Assembly: GCA_030606625.1 (NCBI GenBank)
Contig: JAUWGC010000006.1
Location: 1-34,128 of the forward strand
Length of the DNA: 34,128 nucleotides
From: Bacteroidales bacterium
Lineage (GTDB): Bacteria; Bacteroidota; Bacteroidia; Bacteroidales; B18-G4
Direction: 5' to 3'
Every line of letters begins with the position of its first letter. The stretch's first letter is position 1. The position numbers and the translations under genes were made by a program. Positions 1-10,599 of this stretch are shown here, one piece after another. The notes under the pieces were generated by a model that searched no databases, was not told where the DNA came from, and saw nothing but the letters and a program-made list of their open reading frames with translations.

Positions 1-373
1 GGTCATTTCGATTTTTTCATGTACAAAAGATGATGAGAATAATGAGCCTTTTGAAGATCCACGTGTTAAATTCCTGGGTACGTGGAATGTAAATGATGAA
101 TCATGCAATAGGGGCAGGTATGTTGTAACCATCACCAATGACCCCTTCAACAGTATTCAGTTGCTAATCAGCAACTTCGGATTTTCCCAGACTAAATATC
201 CTGATACGGCAATTGTAGCAGGGAATACAATCACCTTGCCTAAGCAATTGAACAGTGAAAATTGGGAAATACAGGGGAACGGACAATATAATGATGAAGG
301 CAAGATAGAATGGAACTATACCATGTTGATCTCTTCGGATTTGCTGGTCTGCAATGCGACTTACATCAGATAA
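1..373 (+). CDS. Partial small lipoprotein-like protein (5' end outside window)
   Basis: Open frame from base 2 reads VISIFSCTKDDENNEPFEDPRVKFLGTWNVND...CNATYIR*; lipobox-like Cys followed by an acidic stretch. The listed ORF start at 161 is an internal TTG. Confidence 0.6.
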   Translation, partial: VISIFSCTKDDENNEPFEDPRVKFLGTWNVNDESCNRGRYVVTITNDPFNSIQLLISNFGFSQTKYPDTAIVAGNTITLPKQLNSENWEIQGNGQYNDEGKIEWNYTMLISSDLLVCNATYIR

Positions 374-376
374 TTA

Positions 377-742
377 TCATTTTTTGCTTTTAATCTCGCT
401 TTCCAATACACTGAGATTGGTGATCACATCTTCATATATATTGTTCAGTTCATCAATTCTATACTTATAATATTCCAGACTATTTTCGAACTCTTCTTGT
501 GTTACGTTATATTTTTTGAAGATGAGATAATGATAATATCTGTTTTCAAACTTAAAGTCTTCTTTTTTGCTTTGTTTCTGCTTCATGGCAGATTGGAGGA
601 GATGGAAATCTGTTAATATTTCACTCATCTTCTCCGGAGAAATTGATGTTTTCTCTTCAGGAATAGTCACTTCATCACTGCGTTTGCAGTAACATCCGGT
701 AATTAAAGCAAGGGTAAAAAACAATAACAAAAAGCGTATCAT
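377..742 (-). CDS. DUF4296-like lipoprotein
   Basis: 121 aa, lipoprotein signal (LALITGC), MSEILTDFHLLQSAM and YHYLIFKKYNVTQEEFENSLEYY motifs typical of DUF4296; start overlaps recQ stop (TGATG). Confidence 0.7.
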   Translation of the reverse strand: MIRFLLLFFTLALITGCYCKRSDEVTIPEEKTSISPEKMSEILTDFHLLQSAMKQKQSKKEDFKFENRYYHYLIFKKYNVTQEEFENSLEYYKYRIDELNNIYEDVITNLSVLESEIKSKK

Positions 743-2937
743 CAGTTTCCGATTTCTGAGATAAATTTAATACGTAGCAGCCTGACCTCTTCTTTTGAGA
801 ATTCATCTTCTCCAAGTTCTATAAGTGCATCATCGATAGAGTCTGATTCAGCTTCCTTGAAATAATCAAAGATCTCTTCCTGGTGATATTCATCAACAAT
901 CTTGTTAATATAATAATTGATATCAATTTTTGTACCGGAAGATACAATTCTTTCGATCTCGGTGAGCAATTCGTTCATTGTTATGCTTTTTGCATTGGCA
1001 ATGTCATCAAGGGCTATTTTACGGTCAATATTTCTAATGATATGTACTTTCAGTCCTGATTTGTTAACGACTGATTTAACAACCATGTCATTAGGTCTGA
1101 TGATATCGTTTTCTTCCACATATTGATTGATCAATTCTAAAAAGGGATTTCCATATTTCTGTGCTTTACCTGCTCCGACACCGGTGATCTGCAGGAGCTC
1201 ATCGTGGGTAATTGGGTATTGAATAGCCATGTCTTCAAGTGAAGGATCCTGGAATATAACAAATGGTGGGAGTTTCTCTTTTCTGGATATATCTTTTCTC
1301 AGGTCCTTAAGCATGGTGAACAGGGTGCTGTCAGTTGTGGATGTTTTATGTGTAGCGGCAAAGAATTCATCTTCTTCTTCATTTTCATAGTCATGATCCT
1401 GAGCAAGCATAATGGAATAAGGCTGTTTAAGAAAATCATGACCTTTTTTATTTATTTTAAGAAGACCGTAATTATCGATATCCTTGACTATTAAATGTTG
1501 TATCAATGCTTGCCTGATAACAGCACTCCAAAATCTTTCATCGTTGTCGCAGCCTTTACCGAAAACATCAAGTTTATTGTGTTTAAATGATTTTATGGTA
1601 GTTGTGTTCTTGCCAACAAGGATATTGATGATATGCTTTGCTTTGAATAATTGTTTCACTTCAAGGACTGCTTCAAGTACCAGCTTGATATAGTCCATTC
1701 CTTCGAATTTAGTTTTGGGGTGGAGGCAATTATCACAGGCACCACAATTTTCCTTTGTGAATTCTTCACCAAAATAATGCAACAGCAATTTGTGCCTGCA
1801 AACCGATGATTCGGCATATGCTACCGTTTCCTGTAACAGTTCATATGCGATTTCCTGTTCGGCAACAGGTTTGCCTTTCATGAACTTTTCAAGTTTTAAT
1901 ATATCGTCATAACTATAAAAAGCGACACAATTACCTTCACCATCATCTCTACCGGCCCTGCCGGTTTCCTGATAATAGCTTTCAATACTTTTTGGTATAT
2001 CGTGATGTATGACAAACCTTATATCTGGTTTATCAATACCCATTCCGAAAGCGATTGTTGCCACGATAATGTCAACATCTTCCATGAGGAACATATCCTG
2101 GTTGGTCTTTCGTGTTGTGGAATCCAGTCCGGCATGATATGGAAGGGCTTTGATACCGTTAACCTGAAATGTTTCTGCCAGTTCTTCTACCTTTTTTCTG
2201 CTGAGGCAGTATACAATGCCGGATTTACCGGAATTCGATTTAATGTATTTAATGATGTCTCTGATAACATTCTTTGTTTTCGGACGAATCTCGTAATACA
2301 GGTTTGGGCGGTCAAAAGAGGATTTGAATACTGTTGCGTCGAGGATGTTGAGATTTTTCTGAATGTCATGTTGCACTTTTGGAGTAGCAGTGGCTGTCAA
2401 TGCTATCACGGGAACATCATAGCCAATGGTTTCGATCATAGGGCGAAGCCTTCTGTATTCCGGCCTGAAATCATGGCCCCATTCTGATATACAATGAGCT
2501 TCATCGATGGCATAGAAAGAAATATTTATGGATTTGAGAAATTCAACATTCTCATTTTTGGTCAATGATTCCGGAGCAACATAAAGTAATTTTGTTTTAC
2601 CGGCCACCAGATCTTCTTTTACATGGTTCAATTCAGCTTTGGAAAGCGATGAATTCATGAAATGAGCGATACCTTCTTCCGTTCCGAAGTTCCGGATGAT
2701 ATCAACTTGATTCTTCATTAATGCAATGAGAGGAGAAATAATAATTGCTGTACCATTATTGATCAAAGCAGGGAGCTGGTAGCACATGGATTTGCCGCCT
2801 CCGGTGGGCATAATTACAAATGCATTTTTGCCGGCCAGGACAGTATTAATAATTTTTTCCTGAGTTCCCTTGAAACGGTCGAACCCAAAAATTTTTTTTA
2901 AAAGTTCATGCAGTGATTGATCATCCTTTTTAGCCAT
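742..2937 (-). CDS. recQ: ATP-dependent DNA helicase RecQ
   Basis: 731 aa; MPTGGGKSMCYQLPAL Walker A, DEAH box, TGRAGRDDGEG, zinc-binding Cys cluster (CRHKLLLHYF..CGACDNC), HRDC-like region. Confidence 0.95.
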   Translation of the reverse strand: MAKKDDQSLHELLKKIFGFDRFKGTQEKIINTVLAGKNAFVIMPTGGGKSMCYQLPALINNGTAIIISPLIALMKNQVDIIRNFGTEEGIAHFMNSSLSKAELNHVKEDLVAGKTKLLYVAPESLTKNENVEFLKSINISFYAIDEAHCISEWGHDFRPEYRRLRPMIETIGYDVPVIALTATATPKVQHDIQKNLNILDATVFKSSFDRPNLYYEIRPKTKNVIRDIIKYIKSNSGKSGIVYCLSRKKVEELAETFQVNGIKALPYHAGLDSTTRKTNQDMFLMEDVDIIVATIAFGMGIDKPDIRFVIHHDIPKSIESYYQETGRAGRDDGEGNCVAFYSYDDILKLEKFMKGKPVAEQEIAYELLQETVAYAESSVCRHKLLLHYFGEEFTKENCGACDNCLHPKTKFEGMDYIKLVLEAVLEVKQLFKAKHIINILVGKNTTTIKSFKHNKLDVFGKGCDNDERFWSAVIRQALIQHLIVKDIDNYGLLKINKKGHDFLKQPYSIMLAQDHDYENEEEDEFFAATHKTSTTDSTLFTMLKDLRKDISRKEKLPPFVIFQDPSLEDMAIQYPITHDELLQITGVGAGKAQKYGNPFLELINQYVEENDIIRPNDMVVKSVVNKSGLKVHIIRNIDRKIALDDIANAKSITMNELLTEIERIVSSGTKIDINYYINKIVDEYHQEEIFDYFKEAESDSIDDALIELGEDEFSKEEVRLLRIKFISEIGN

Positions 2938-3118
2938 ACCTTATCTGCCTTAAATTTGAATATATTTGTACTGCATTAGTAAGTCAAGTAAATTTAAAAG
3001 GATGCAAGTGTATATAATAAATTAATCAATGAATAGTTATTTAGATACAATGCATCACTTAATACAAATATAATAATAATTAAACTTATAAAGTAAAGTA
3101 TTTATTAAAATTTTTATT

Positions 3119-4084
3119 TTGGGAAATAAAGAAGATATAAAACGTATCGGAATAGAAACTATTGAAAAAGAATATAGTGCCATTATTAATTTAAAAAAGT
3201 CGGTTAATGATGATTTTGTACGCTGTGTAGAATTGATTTACAATTCGTCAGGAAGAGTGATTGTTGCCGGGATTGGAAAAAGTGCTAATATTGCTACAAA
3301 AATTGTTTCCACATTAAATTCTACCGGTACTCCTGCAATTTTTATGCACGCTGCCGATGCAATCCATGGAGACCTGGGAATTATTAAGGAGGATGATATC
3401 CTTATATGTGTTTCCAAGAGTGGTGAAACCTCTGAGATCAAGGTGCTTGTCTCTTTGCTGAAAACCCGGAAAAATTCTCTGATTGCTATTGTTGGAAATA
3501 TCAATTCATACCTCGCAAAACAGGCTGACTATGTTATTGATGTCACAGTTGAAAAGGAAGCATGCCCTAATAACCTTGCGCCAACGGCAAGTACTACCGC
3601 ACAAATGGTGATGGGTGATGCACTGGCAATGGCTTTGCTGAAATGCAGGGGATTCACAGCTGAGGATTTTGCTAAATACCATCCGGGTGGATCATTGGGA
3701 AAAAAACTATACCTGAAGGTTTCTGGTCTTTATATCAGGAATGAAGTGCCTGAAGTTGATATCAATGATGATATACGCTCTGTAATTGTTGAAATATCCT
3801 CCAAAAGACTTGGAGCTACCATTGTTTCCGATAAAGGAAAAATAGTGGGGATTGTTACTGATGGCGACCTCAGAAGAATGCTGGAAAAGAATACATCACT
3901 GGATTTTATTACGGCTAAGGATGTGATGTCTTTAAATCCCAAAACAATTGACTCTGAATGCTTGGTTGTCAATGCCTTGGATGTGATGCGAAACAATAAT
4001 ATTACACAGCTTGCTGTCCTCAAAAATGATAAATACGTCGGGGTGATTCATTTGCATGATATCTTAAAGGAAGGTATTTTATAA
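3119..4084 (+). CDS. kdsD: Arabinose-5-phosphate isomerase, KpsF/GutQ (KdsD) family
   Basis: 321 aa; SIS domain (GIGKSANIATKIVSTLNSTGTPAIFMHAADAIHGDLG), HPGGSLGKKL, C-terminal CBS pair. Start is TTG; in-frame stop TAA at 3089-3091 with no intervening ATG. Confidence 0.92.
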   Translation: MGNKEDIKRIGIETIEKEYSAIINLKKSVNDDFVRCVELIYNSSGRVIVAGIGKSANIATKIVSTLNSTGTPAIFMHAADAIHGDLGIIKEDDILICVSKSGETSEIKVLVSLLKTRKNSLIAIVGNINSYLAKQADYVIDVTVEKEACPNNLAPTASTTAQMVMGDALAMALLKCRGFTAEDFAKYHPGGSLGKKLYLKVSGLYIRNEVPEVDINDDIRSVIVEISSKRLGATIVSDKGKIVGIVTDGDLRRMLEKNTSLDFITAKDVMSLNPKTIDSECLVVNALDVMRNNNITQLAVLKNDKYVGVIHLHDILKEGIL

Positions 4085-4116
4085 ACCTAAACCTCATTTT
4101 TTGCGTAAGCAGGTTA

Positions 4117-6624
4117 ATGAATTTAATCAAAAGAATTCCCCGATGTTTGCATATGGGTAAAATATTTCGTCTTGTTTTTATCATATTGCTCTGGCAAATA
4201 ATATCAACGCCGGTAGATGCCCAGATTACCAAGATCATGGGCCGGGTGATTGATGCCGAAACAAAGGAACCTGTTCTTTTTGCACATGTTTATTTCAAGG
4301 GGAAGCAAATAGGTGTTTCCACCGATTTCAACGGGGACTTTTCTGTTGAAACGAAAGCCGTGATTGATTCAATATTCATCTCTTATGTAGGATATGTTTC
4401 TCAGGCAAGGAAAATAACTCCCAATATCTTTCAGTCATTAACTATTGAACTTATTCCGGATAAAATATTGCTGAAGGAAGTTGTTATCCTTCCGGGCGAA
4501 AATCCGGCTGAGGTATTGCTGAAAAAAATAATTAATAATAAAGAGAACAATAATCGCAAGGAATTTGATGCATACCAGTACGAAGTATACACTAAGATGC
4601 AGTTTGATGCTAATAATTTCAATGAAAAGATAAAGGATCGAAGGATTATGCGACAATTCCAGTTTGTGTTTGATTATGTTGATACTTCAACGATAAATGG
4701 GAAACCATATTTGCCTCTTCTTATTTCGGAGGTTATCTCAGATGTATATTATTGTAAGAAACCAAAAGGTAAGATTGAAATAATAAAGGCTTCAAATATA
4801 TCAGGATTTGATAATAAAAGCATTACTCAACTCACTGGAGACTTGTATCAGAACGTAAATATTTACGATAATTATTTTACAATATTTGAAAAGAATTTCG
4901 TTAGTCCTATTGCCAATTTTGGCCTGGTATTTTATAAATATTACTTGGTTGACAGTACTTTCATTGGTAACAAGTGGTGTTATCATATAATGTTCAAACC
5001 AAGAAGAAAACAGGAATTGACTTTTACCGGGAATTTCTGGGTACATGACACCTCGTTTGCAATAAAAAAGGTTGATATGTTGGCTGTTGATGATGCAAAC
5101 GTGAATTTTGTCAATGATATGGCCATCAGACAGGAATATGACCTGATTGAAGGAAAACACTGGATGCTGACTAAGGACTACATCCTCGTGGATTTTAATA
5201 TAGTGGAAGATTCAAAGCGGACCCTTGGATTTTTTGGCCACAGGACAACTTCCTATAAAGATTTTATAATTGATCAACCTAAAGAAAAGGAATTTTATAA
5301 TTCTCCGGTTGATGTTATTCTTGAGGAAGAAGCCATGGATAAGAGTGAAGAATTTTGGATGGAGGCCCGGCATGAGAAACTCACCGAAAAAGAACAAGGT
5401 ATTTATAATATGGTGGATTCAGTGAAGAAGGTTCCTGTATTTAATACTTATATCGATATTATTTATATGATCGTAAATGGATATTTACTTTGGGGGAATT
5501 TTGAGCTCGGACCTTATATGGAAGTCCTGAGCTTTAATACTATAGAGGGAACAAGGATGAGATTCGGAGGCCGTACAAGCAATAAGTTCAGTACTAAACT
5601 GATGTTGGAAGGGCATGTGGCTTATGGGACAAAGGATCAAACATTTAAATGTGGACTTGGATTTATATACATGCTGTCGAAGAACCCCAGGAGAAACTTT
5701 GGAGGATCATATCTGTATGATATTGAGCAATTAGGTAAAAGCCAGGATGCTTTTAGTGAGGATAATTTATTCTCGGCACTATTCAGGAGAAATCCTGCAA
5801 CTAAGTTATCCATGGTGGAAGAGTTCAAGGGATATTATGAACATGAGTGGTTTACGGGATTTTCCAACAGGATCAATTTAATTCATCGTACATTATTTCC
5901 TGTTGGAGGGAAAATAATACAAATTAATGAAAATGGTCAAACTATTGATGAAAATTCCATTGTGACCTCTGAGATACGCTTGGATACACGCTTTGCCTAT
6001 AAGGAGAAATATCTGATAGGTGAATTTGAACGTATTAACTTGGGTACAAAGTATCCGGTGTTGGAAATACAGTATGGATACGGTCTCCCGGGATTATTGG
6101 GAAGTGAGTATCGATACAACAGGTTGCAGGTTGGACTTAAACAATGGTTCAATGTTTTTTCTTTAGGATGGTCAAAGTATATCTTTGAAACAGGAAAGAT
6201 ATGGGGCGTCTTGCCATACCCATTGCTGAAACTGATGCCAGGTAATGAAACATATATATTTGAACAATATGCTTTTAACCTGATGGATTATTATGAATTC
6301 ATCAGCGATGCTTATATTAGCTTTTATTATACCCATCATTTCGATGGATTTATTTTGAACAGGATACCTCTCATGCGTAAATTGAGATGGAGAACAGTGG
6401 TACATGCACGTGGTGTGATGGGAAAATTGTCAGAAGAAAATAAAAATTACTCAGAGTTTCCCCAGATCACAAGCAACTTTGAAAAACCATATTATGAAGC
6501 AGGGGTAGGGATTGAAAATATTTTTAAGCTTTTCAGGATCGATGCAATTTGGAGGCTAACACATCATAATACAAAACAGTCTGATAATTTTGCTGTATTT
6601 GTTTCTATATGGTTCTCATTTTAA
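4117..6624 (+). CDS. DUF5686 / carboxypeptidase-like regulatory domain outer-membrane protein
   Basis: 835 aa; N-terminal CarboxypepD_reg-like domain ([36 protein letters not shown]), C-terminal beta-rich region ending IWFSF. Alternative ATG start at 4153 gives a cleaner signal peptide ([24 protein letters not shown]). Confidence 0.75.
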   Translation: MNLIKRIPRCLHMGKIFRLVFIILLWQIISTPVDAQITKIMGRVIDAETKEPVLFAHVYFKGKQIGVSTDFNGDFSVETKAVIDSIFISYVGYVSQARKITPNIFQSLTIELIPDKILLKEVVILPGENPAEVLLKKIINNKENNNRKEFDAYQYEVYTKMQFDANNFNEKIKDRRIMRQFQFVFDYVDTSTINGKPYLPLLISEVISDVYYCKKPKGKIEIIKASNISGFDNKSITQLTGDLYQNVNIYDNYFTIFEKNFVSPIANFGLVFYKYYLVDSTFIGNKWCYHIMFKPRRKQELTFTGNFWVHDTSFAIKKVDMLAVDDANVNFVNDMAIRQEYDLIEGKHWMLTKDYILVDFNIVEDSKRTLGFFGHRTTSYKDFIIDQPKEKEFYNSPVDVILEEEAMDKSEEFWMEARHEKLTEKEQGIYNMVDSVKKVPVFNTYIDIIYMIVNGYLLWGNFELGPYMEVLSFNTIEGTRMRFGGRTSNKFSTKLMLEGHVAYGTKDQTFKCGLGFIYMLSKNPRRNFGGSYLYDIEQLGKSQDAFSEDNLFSALFRRNPATKLSMVEEFKGYYEHEWFTGFSNRINLIHRTLFPVGGKIIQINENGQTIDENSIVTSEIRLDTRFAYKEKYLIGEFERINLGTKYPVLEIQYGYGLPGLLGSEYRYNRLQVGLKQWFNVFSLGWSKYIFETGKIWGVLPYPLLKLMPGNETYIFEQYAFNLMDYYEFISDAYISFYYTHHFDGFILNRIPLMRKLRWRTVVHARGVMGKLSEENKNYSEFPQITSNFEKPYYEAGVGIENIFKLFRIDAIWRLTHHNTKQSDNFAVFVSIWFSF

Positions 6625-6650
6625 TTATTTTTGGAGTAATAATTCATGTT

Positions 6651-7376
6651 ATGATTTTAAGAACAGAAGATCTGGTTAAAAAATATGGAAGAAGAACGGT
6701 TGTCAGAGATGTTTCATTTAATGTCAACCAGGGAGAGATTGTTGGTTTACTTGGTCCGAATGGCGCGGGGAAAACAACCTCGTTTTATATGATTGTTGGT
6801 TTGATCAAGCCTTATTCCGGTAGAGTTTACTTTGATGATATTGACATTACCGATTTCCCGATGTATAAACGGTCTCAGATAGGCATTGGCTATCTTGCAC
6901 AGGAAGCTTCTGTTTTTAGGAAATTGAGTGTTGAGGATAATATCCGTGCAGTGCTGGAATTCACCAAATTAAATAAAAAGGAACAAAAAGAGAAACTTGA
7001 ATGTTTGATAGAAGAATTTGGGCTGACTCACGTACGTAAAAATATGGGTATTCAGTTATCAGGGGGAGAAAGAAGAAGAACGGAAATTGCACGTGCTCTG
7101 GCTGTGGATCCCAGGTTCTTCTTGCTTGATGAACCATTTGCAGGTGTTGACCCGATAGCAGTGGAAGATATTCAGCAAATAGTCAGCAAGCTGAAAGAAA
7201 AAAATATTGGTGTCCTGATCACGGATCATAATGTACATGAAACTCTCTCCATCACCGACAGGGCATACCTTCTTTTTGAAGGAGCAATTCTTAGATCAGG
7301 TACTTCTGAAGAATTAGCTGAAGATGAACACGTCAGGAAAGTATACCTGGGCCAGAATTTTGAACTCCGAAGATAG
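6651..7376 (+). CDS. lptB: LPS export ABC transporter ATP-binding protein LptB
   Basis: Walker [17 protein letters not shown], signature [42 protein letters not shown] start chosen at 6651 rather than the ORF start at 6609, which lies within the upstream gene. Confidence 0.92.
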   Translation: MILRTEDLVKKYGRRTVVRDVSFNVNQGEIVGLLGPNGAGKTTSFYMIVGLIKPYSGRVYFDDIDITDFPMYKRSQIGIGYLAQEASVFRKLSVEDNIRAVLEFTKLNKKEQKEKLECLIEEFGLTHVRKNMGIQLSGGERRRTEIARALAVDPRFFLLDEPFAGVDPIAVEDIQQIVSKLKEKNIGVLITDHNVHETLSITDRAYLLFEGAILRSGTSEELAEDEHVRKVYLGQNFELRR

Positions 7377-7440
7377 TAGCTGATGACGATCTCGGGCATC
7401 CGGCATGTTCTTAATAAAAAAGGCCGGAAGATAGATTAAA

Positions 7441-9600
7441 CTAATCTTCCTGATTATCTTTAACAGTCTCAATGAGTTCCGGGAGGTCCATTCCTATTTT
7501 TTTAAGATGTGATATCTTCGGAACACCATTCTTTGTCCAGCCTCTTCTTAGACAGACTGCATCAATAAGTTTTTCGTATTGTTCTTCCCTGTATTTACGT
7601 GTTATCGCGACTTTTTCTTCCGTTGTCTTACCTTCAGGATCAATACCTATAATTTCCTTCATTTGTTTATCATACCTGTCGGCCCTGGATTCATATTCCT
7701 CAACTGTTACAGGCCCGGCGGCACGGTAAGGTTGGGCATCCCATTTTCTTGTACCAAAACCTCTCCTCAGATTAAAGATACGCTGGAAGTTGTAAACTCG
7801 TTCGGATTGTCTTAAAAGTTCTTTTTTATCAAATGGTTTGCCGGTTACAGCGGAATATATGGTGACATAATTATCGACATGTTCGGGTACTTTGGCAGGT
7901 TCGTCTGTTTCAGCATTATCAGCAGGTTCGACGTCATTCCAGGGTAGTTTGCATAATCCAACCAGTCCGAACCATGTCCGGAATATGGGGAAGTAATACA
8001 GGGCTTCGGCTTTATCCTTGAAGGTAGGGATCTGATTGTTAACCATATCCATAAAGATGAGCCATGCTTCGTCATGCTGCGGGCCTTTATTAGTCATCGC
8101 AAAACCACCCTGCTGGGCAAGGGATTCCTTGGAAACGTATTCAGAGTATTCCAGGCCTTTGTTTTCCATACCTATGTCTTGCAGGAACTTTGGGTCACCC
8201 CATCCTTTTTCGATGAACAAATTTTTAATTTTCCGAATCCCCATGCCAGCGATTTTGCCAAAACCTTCGCCTCTTGCCAACTGATGCATCAATTCCAAAG
8301 CAGAATCTGCATTTCCGAAATTCAGCTTTAGTCCACCTGTCCTTTCCTCGTTAAGGATACCATTTTCATAACATTCCATAATGAATGCAACGGTGGTACC
8401 CCAGGTTATTGTGCAGATACCGTAAGTGTCACAGTAAAAGTTTGCTTCAATGATGTAATCCGGATTAAAAATTCCGCAGTTGGATCCCAATCCTCCGGCA
8501 TTTTCATATTCCGGCCCGTCGACCAGCACTTTTTGACCTTTATACGGGCCTGTCCTCAGTTCATAGTGGTCAATACCTTTGGAGCATGACATATTACATC
8601 CGATCCAGCAGCCATCAGGAATGCCCTGTGTGAACCTTGATTTCCATACTTCAGAATGGATAAAATCAGCATCAGGGTGGCTTCCGAATTTGTAATTATG
8701 GACAGGCAAAAGATCATAATCGTTCATGATATTTACCAGGTGTGCTGTTCCTTTTGTCCTCATTTCAGCCTGGGAATCATCGAGATCGCGCATTTCTTTG
8801 TTAAAGCGTTTACCTCTTTCAATGATGGGCCGGAGGTCGGCTACATTATTCAGGTTACCTTTTACACCGGGGATCTTAACAACCAGGGCCTTGACATGTT
8901 TATCTCTGAAAACAGTGCCAATACCTCCACGTCCGGCCTGCTTCAGCCTGACAGCCTTTCTCTTCGGATCATAAAAACTGAAGTTAAGCATGCCGATCAG
9001 TGATTGTCCGGCAGCAGCACCTGAGGATACGACGCTGATGTTTTTCTTGTCCTTTTCATTATCTGCATACATCCCGGTCAGGATTTCAGCCAGCATATGG
9101 CTGTCTTTAGGTTCATAAGGTGCCTCAACAATTTCTACTGTGTGATTGACACCATCAATGAAAATAATTATATCTTTTTCGGATTTGCCTTGTAATTCAA
9201 GGCCATCAAATCCTGCAAACTTGATATAAGGGCCAAAATAACCACCGACATTACTATCCATGATAGAATCTGTTTGAGGGGAGATAGATACACAAATGGA
9301 TTTTCCGGTGCCCGAGTATTGTGTGATGCCGCCAATTGGCCCGGAAAAAATATTGATCTCATTTTCAGGGTCGTTCCATTTTGTATTGGGTTTGGTAGCA
9401 TCCCATAATAACTTTAATCCGTATCCTTTGCCACCGATGAATTTTTCTTTCATTAAAGGAGAGACGTCTTTTTCCCTGATATCGTTGTCAGAAATGTTGA
9501 TATATAAAAGCTTATCGGTATAGCCTCTGAACAAAGGAGTCCAATTGTAAGACCATTTCTTCAAAAGTTTATGGCCTTTTTTCATTTCTTCGATATTCAT
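7441..9600 (-). CDS. Aldehyde:ferredoxin oxidoreductase (tungsten-type AOR) family protein
   Basis: 719 aa; FIGGKGYGLKLLWD, FSGPIGGITQYSGTGKSICVSISPQT, GAAAGQSLIGMLNF, GRGGIGTVFRDKHVKALVVKIPG; Cys motif CWIGCNMSC and later GLCKLPW. Confidence 0.9.
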   Translation of the reverse strand: MNIEEMKKGHKLLKKWSYNWTPLFRGYTDKLLYINISDNDIREKDVSPLMKEKFIGGKGYGLKLLWDATKPNTKWNDPENEINIFSGPIGGITQYSGTGKSICVSISPQTDSIMDSNVGGYFGPYIKFAGFDGLELQGKSEKDIIIFIDGVNHTVEIVEAPYEPKDSHMLAEILTGMYADNEKDKKNISVVSSGAAAGQSLIGMLNFSFYDPKRKAVRLKQAGRGGIGTVFRDKHVKALVVKIPGVKGNLNNVADLRPIIERGKRFNKEMRDLDDSQAEMRTKGTAHLVNIMNDYDLLPVHNYKFGSHPDADFIHSEVWKSRFTQGIPDGCWIGCNMSCSKGIDHYELRTGPYKGQKVLVDGPEYENAGGLGSNCGIFNPDYIIEANFYCDTYGICTITWGTTVAFIMECYENGILNEERTGGLKLNFGNADSALELMHQLARGEGFGKIAGMGIRKIKNLFIEKGWGDPKFLQDIGMENKGLEYSEYVSKESLAQQGGFAMTNKGPQHDEAWLIFMDMVNNQIPTFKDKAEALYYFPIFRTWFGLVGLCKLPWNDVEPADNAETDEPAKVPEHVDNYVTIYSAVTGKPFDKKELLRQSERVYNFQRIFNLRRGFGTRKWDAQPYRAAGPVTVEEYESRADRYDKQMKEIIGIDPEGKTTEEKVAITRKYREEQYEKLIDAVCLRRGWTKNGVPKISHLKKIGMDLPELIETVKDNQED

Positions 9601-9725
9601 AACTATGTTGTTTTAAAAGAATAATCTACATGATTCCATAGCAAAAATATTAATTAAAATCCTGATAAGGAAATAAATTCAAATTTCTGTCAAAAATTAC
9701 ACAAATATTAGAATAAAGACACCAA

Positions 9726-9767
9726 TAACTATCCTAATGTATATTATCTTTGTTATCCTGATAGTTA
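9726..9767 (+). promoter_or_regulatory. Inverted repeat around a putative thiF promoter
   Basis: TAACTATC (9726-9733) and GATAGTTA (9760-9767) flank TATCTTTG (9745-9752, TAnnTTTG match); the right arm abuts the ATG at 9768. Confidence 0.45.
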
Positions 9768-10373
9768 ATGGAAGATTGTTATATCATGCATTTCGGTGAA
9801 ATAAAGGAAAAAATTAAGGACAAGGTAATAGGAATTGCCGGCTGTGGAGGGTTAGGTTCTAATTGTGCGATTGCTCTGGTCAGGGTTGGCATTATCAGGT
9901 TGATCGTCGCTGATTTTGATTGCATTGAGGAATCAAACCTTAACAGACAGTATTATTTTATTAACCAGGTGGGAAGGAAAAAAGTGTATGCCCTGAAAGA
10001 TAATCTTATGGCTGTTAATCCCAATGTAAGTGTTGATGCTTTTGATATCAGATTAACACCTGATCTTATTTTAAAAATATATAAAGATTGTGATGTAATC
10101 GTGGAAGCTTTTGACGATGCAGAAGACAAAAAGATGATTATTGAAACCATACTTGATAAAATGCCTGACAAGCTTGTTGTATCCGGAATTGGGCTGGCAG
10201 GATGGGGTGATAATAATTCCATTCATACATCGCAGTATGGAAATTTATATATATGCGGAGATAATATTAAAGAGGTGAACGAGGATAACCCACCGCTTGC
10301 TCCCAGGGTAGGAATAGTGGCAAATATGCAGGCCAATCAGGTACTTGAAATATTATTGAAAGAGAGAACATAA
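9768..10373 (+). CDS. thiF: ThiF/MoeB/HesA-family E1-like adenylyltransferase (short form)
   Basis: 201 aa; GIAGCGGLGSNCAIALVRVG nucleotide-binding loop, DFDCIEESNLNRQYYF; no CxxC zinc pair. An alternative ATG is at 9786. The thiF symbol reflects family; role in thiamine is not shown. Confidence 0.85.
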   Translation: MEDCYIMHFGEIKEKIKDKVIGIAGCGGLGSNCAIALVRVGIIRLIVADFDCIEESNLNRQYYFINQVGRKKVYALKDNLMAVNPNVSVDAFDIRLTPDLILKIYKDCDVIVEAFDDAEDKKMIIETILDKMPDKLVVSGIGLAGWGDNNSIHTSQYGNLYICGDNIKEVNEDNPPLAPRVGIVANMQANQVLEILLKERT

Positions 10374-10576
10374 TGAAGATAATGCTAAATAACAGGGAAG
10401 AAGATATTGACATGAATCAATTAACTGTTTCAGAATTGCTGGAACTGAAAAAATTTACTTTTCATTTAATTATTACCAAAATTAACGGAAGACTTGTTAA
10501 AAAGGAGGAAAGGGATTCAGCAATTATCTCGGATGGGGATGAAGTTATTGTACTGCACATGATCAGCGGAGGTTAG
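10373..10576 (+). CDS. thiS: ThiS/MoaD-like sulfur carrier protein
   Basis: 67 aa ubiquitin-like protein ending in GG (VIVLHMISGG); translationally coupled to thiF by TAATG overlap. Confidence 0.85.
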   Translation: MKIMLNNREEDIDMNQLTVSELLELKKFTFHLIITKINGRLVKKEERDSAIISDGDEVIVLHMISGG

Positions 10577-10599
10577 CTCCGTGTAACTATTAATTTTTT

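Noticed and set aside
2002-2487. 161-aa + strand ORF
   Set aside because: Entirely antisense to the recQ helicase core; no recognisable motifs and composition looks like a shadow frame.
7400-7427. CCGGC/GCCGG arms between lptB and AOR as terminator
   Set aside because: 5-bp arms with an 18-nt A-rich loop and no T tract following; weak.
8656-9003. 115-aa + strand ORF
   Set aside because: Antisense to the AOR gene without family motifs.
10567-10581. CGGAG-GTTAG-CTCCG hairpin over the thiS GlyGly/stop codons as terminator
   Set aside because: Only a 5-bp stem and the T tract begins about 12 nt later; too weak to call.
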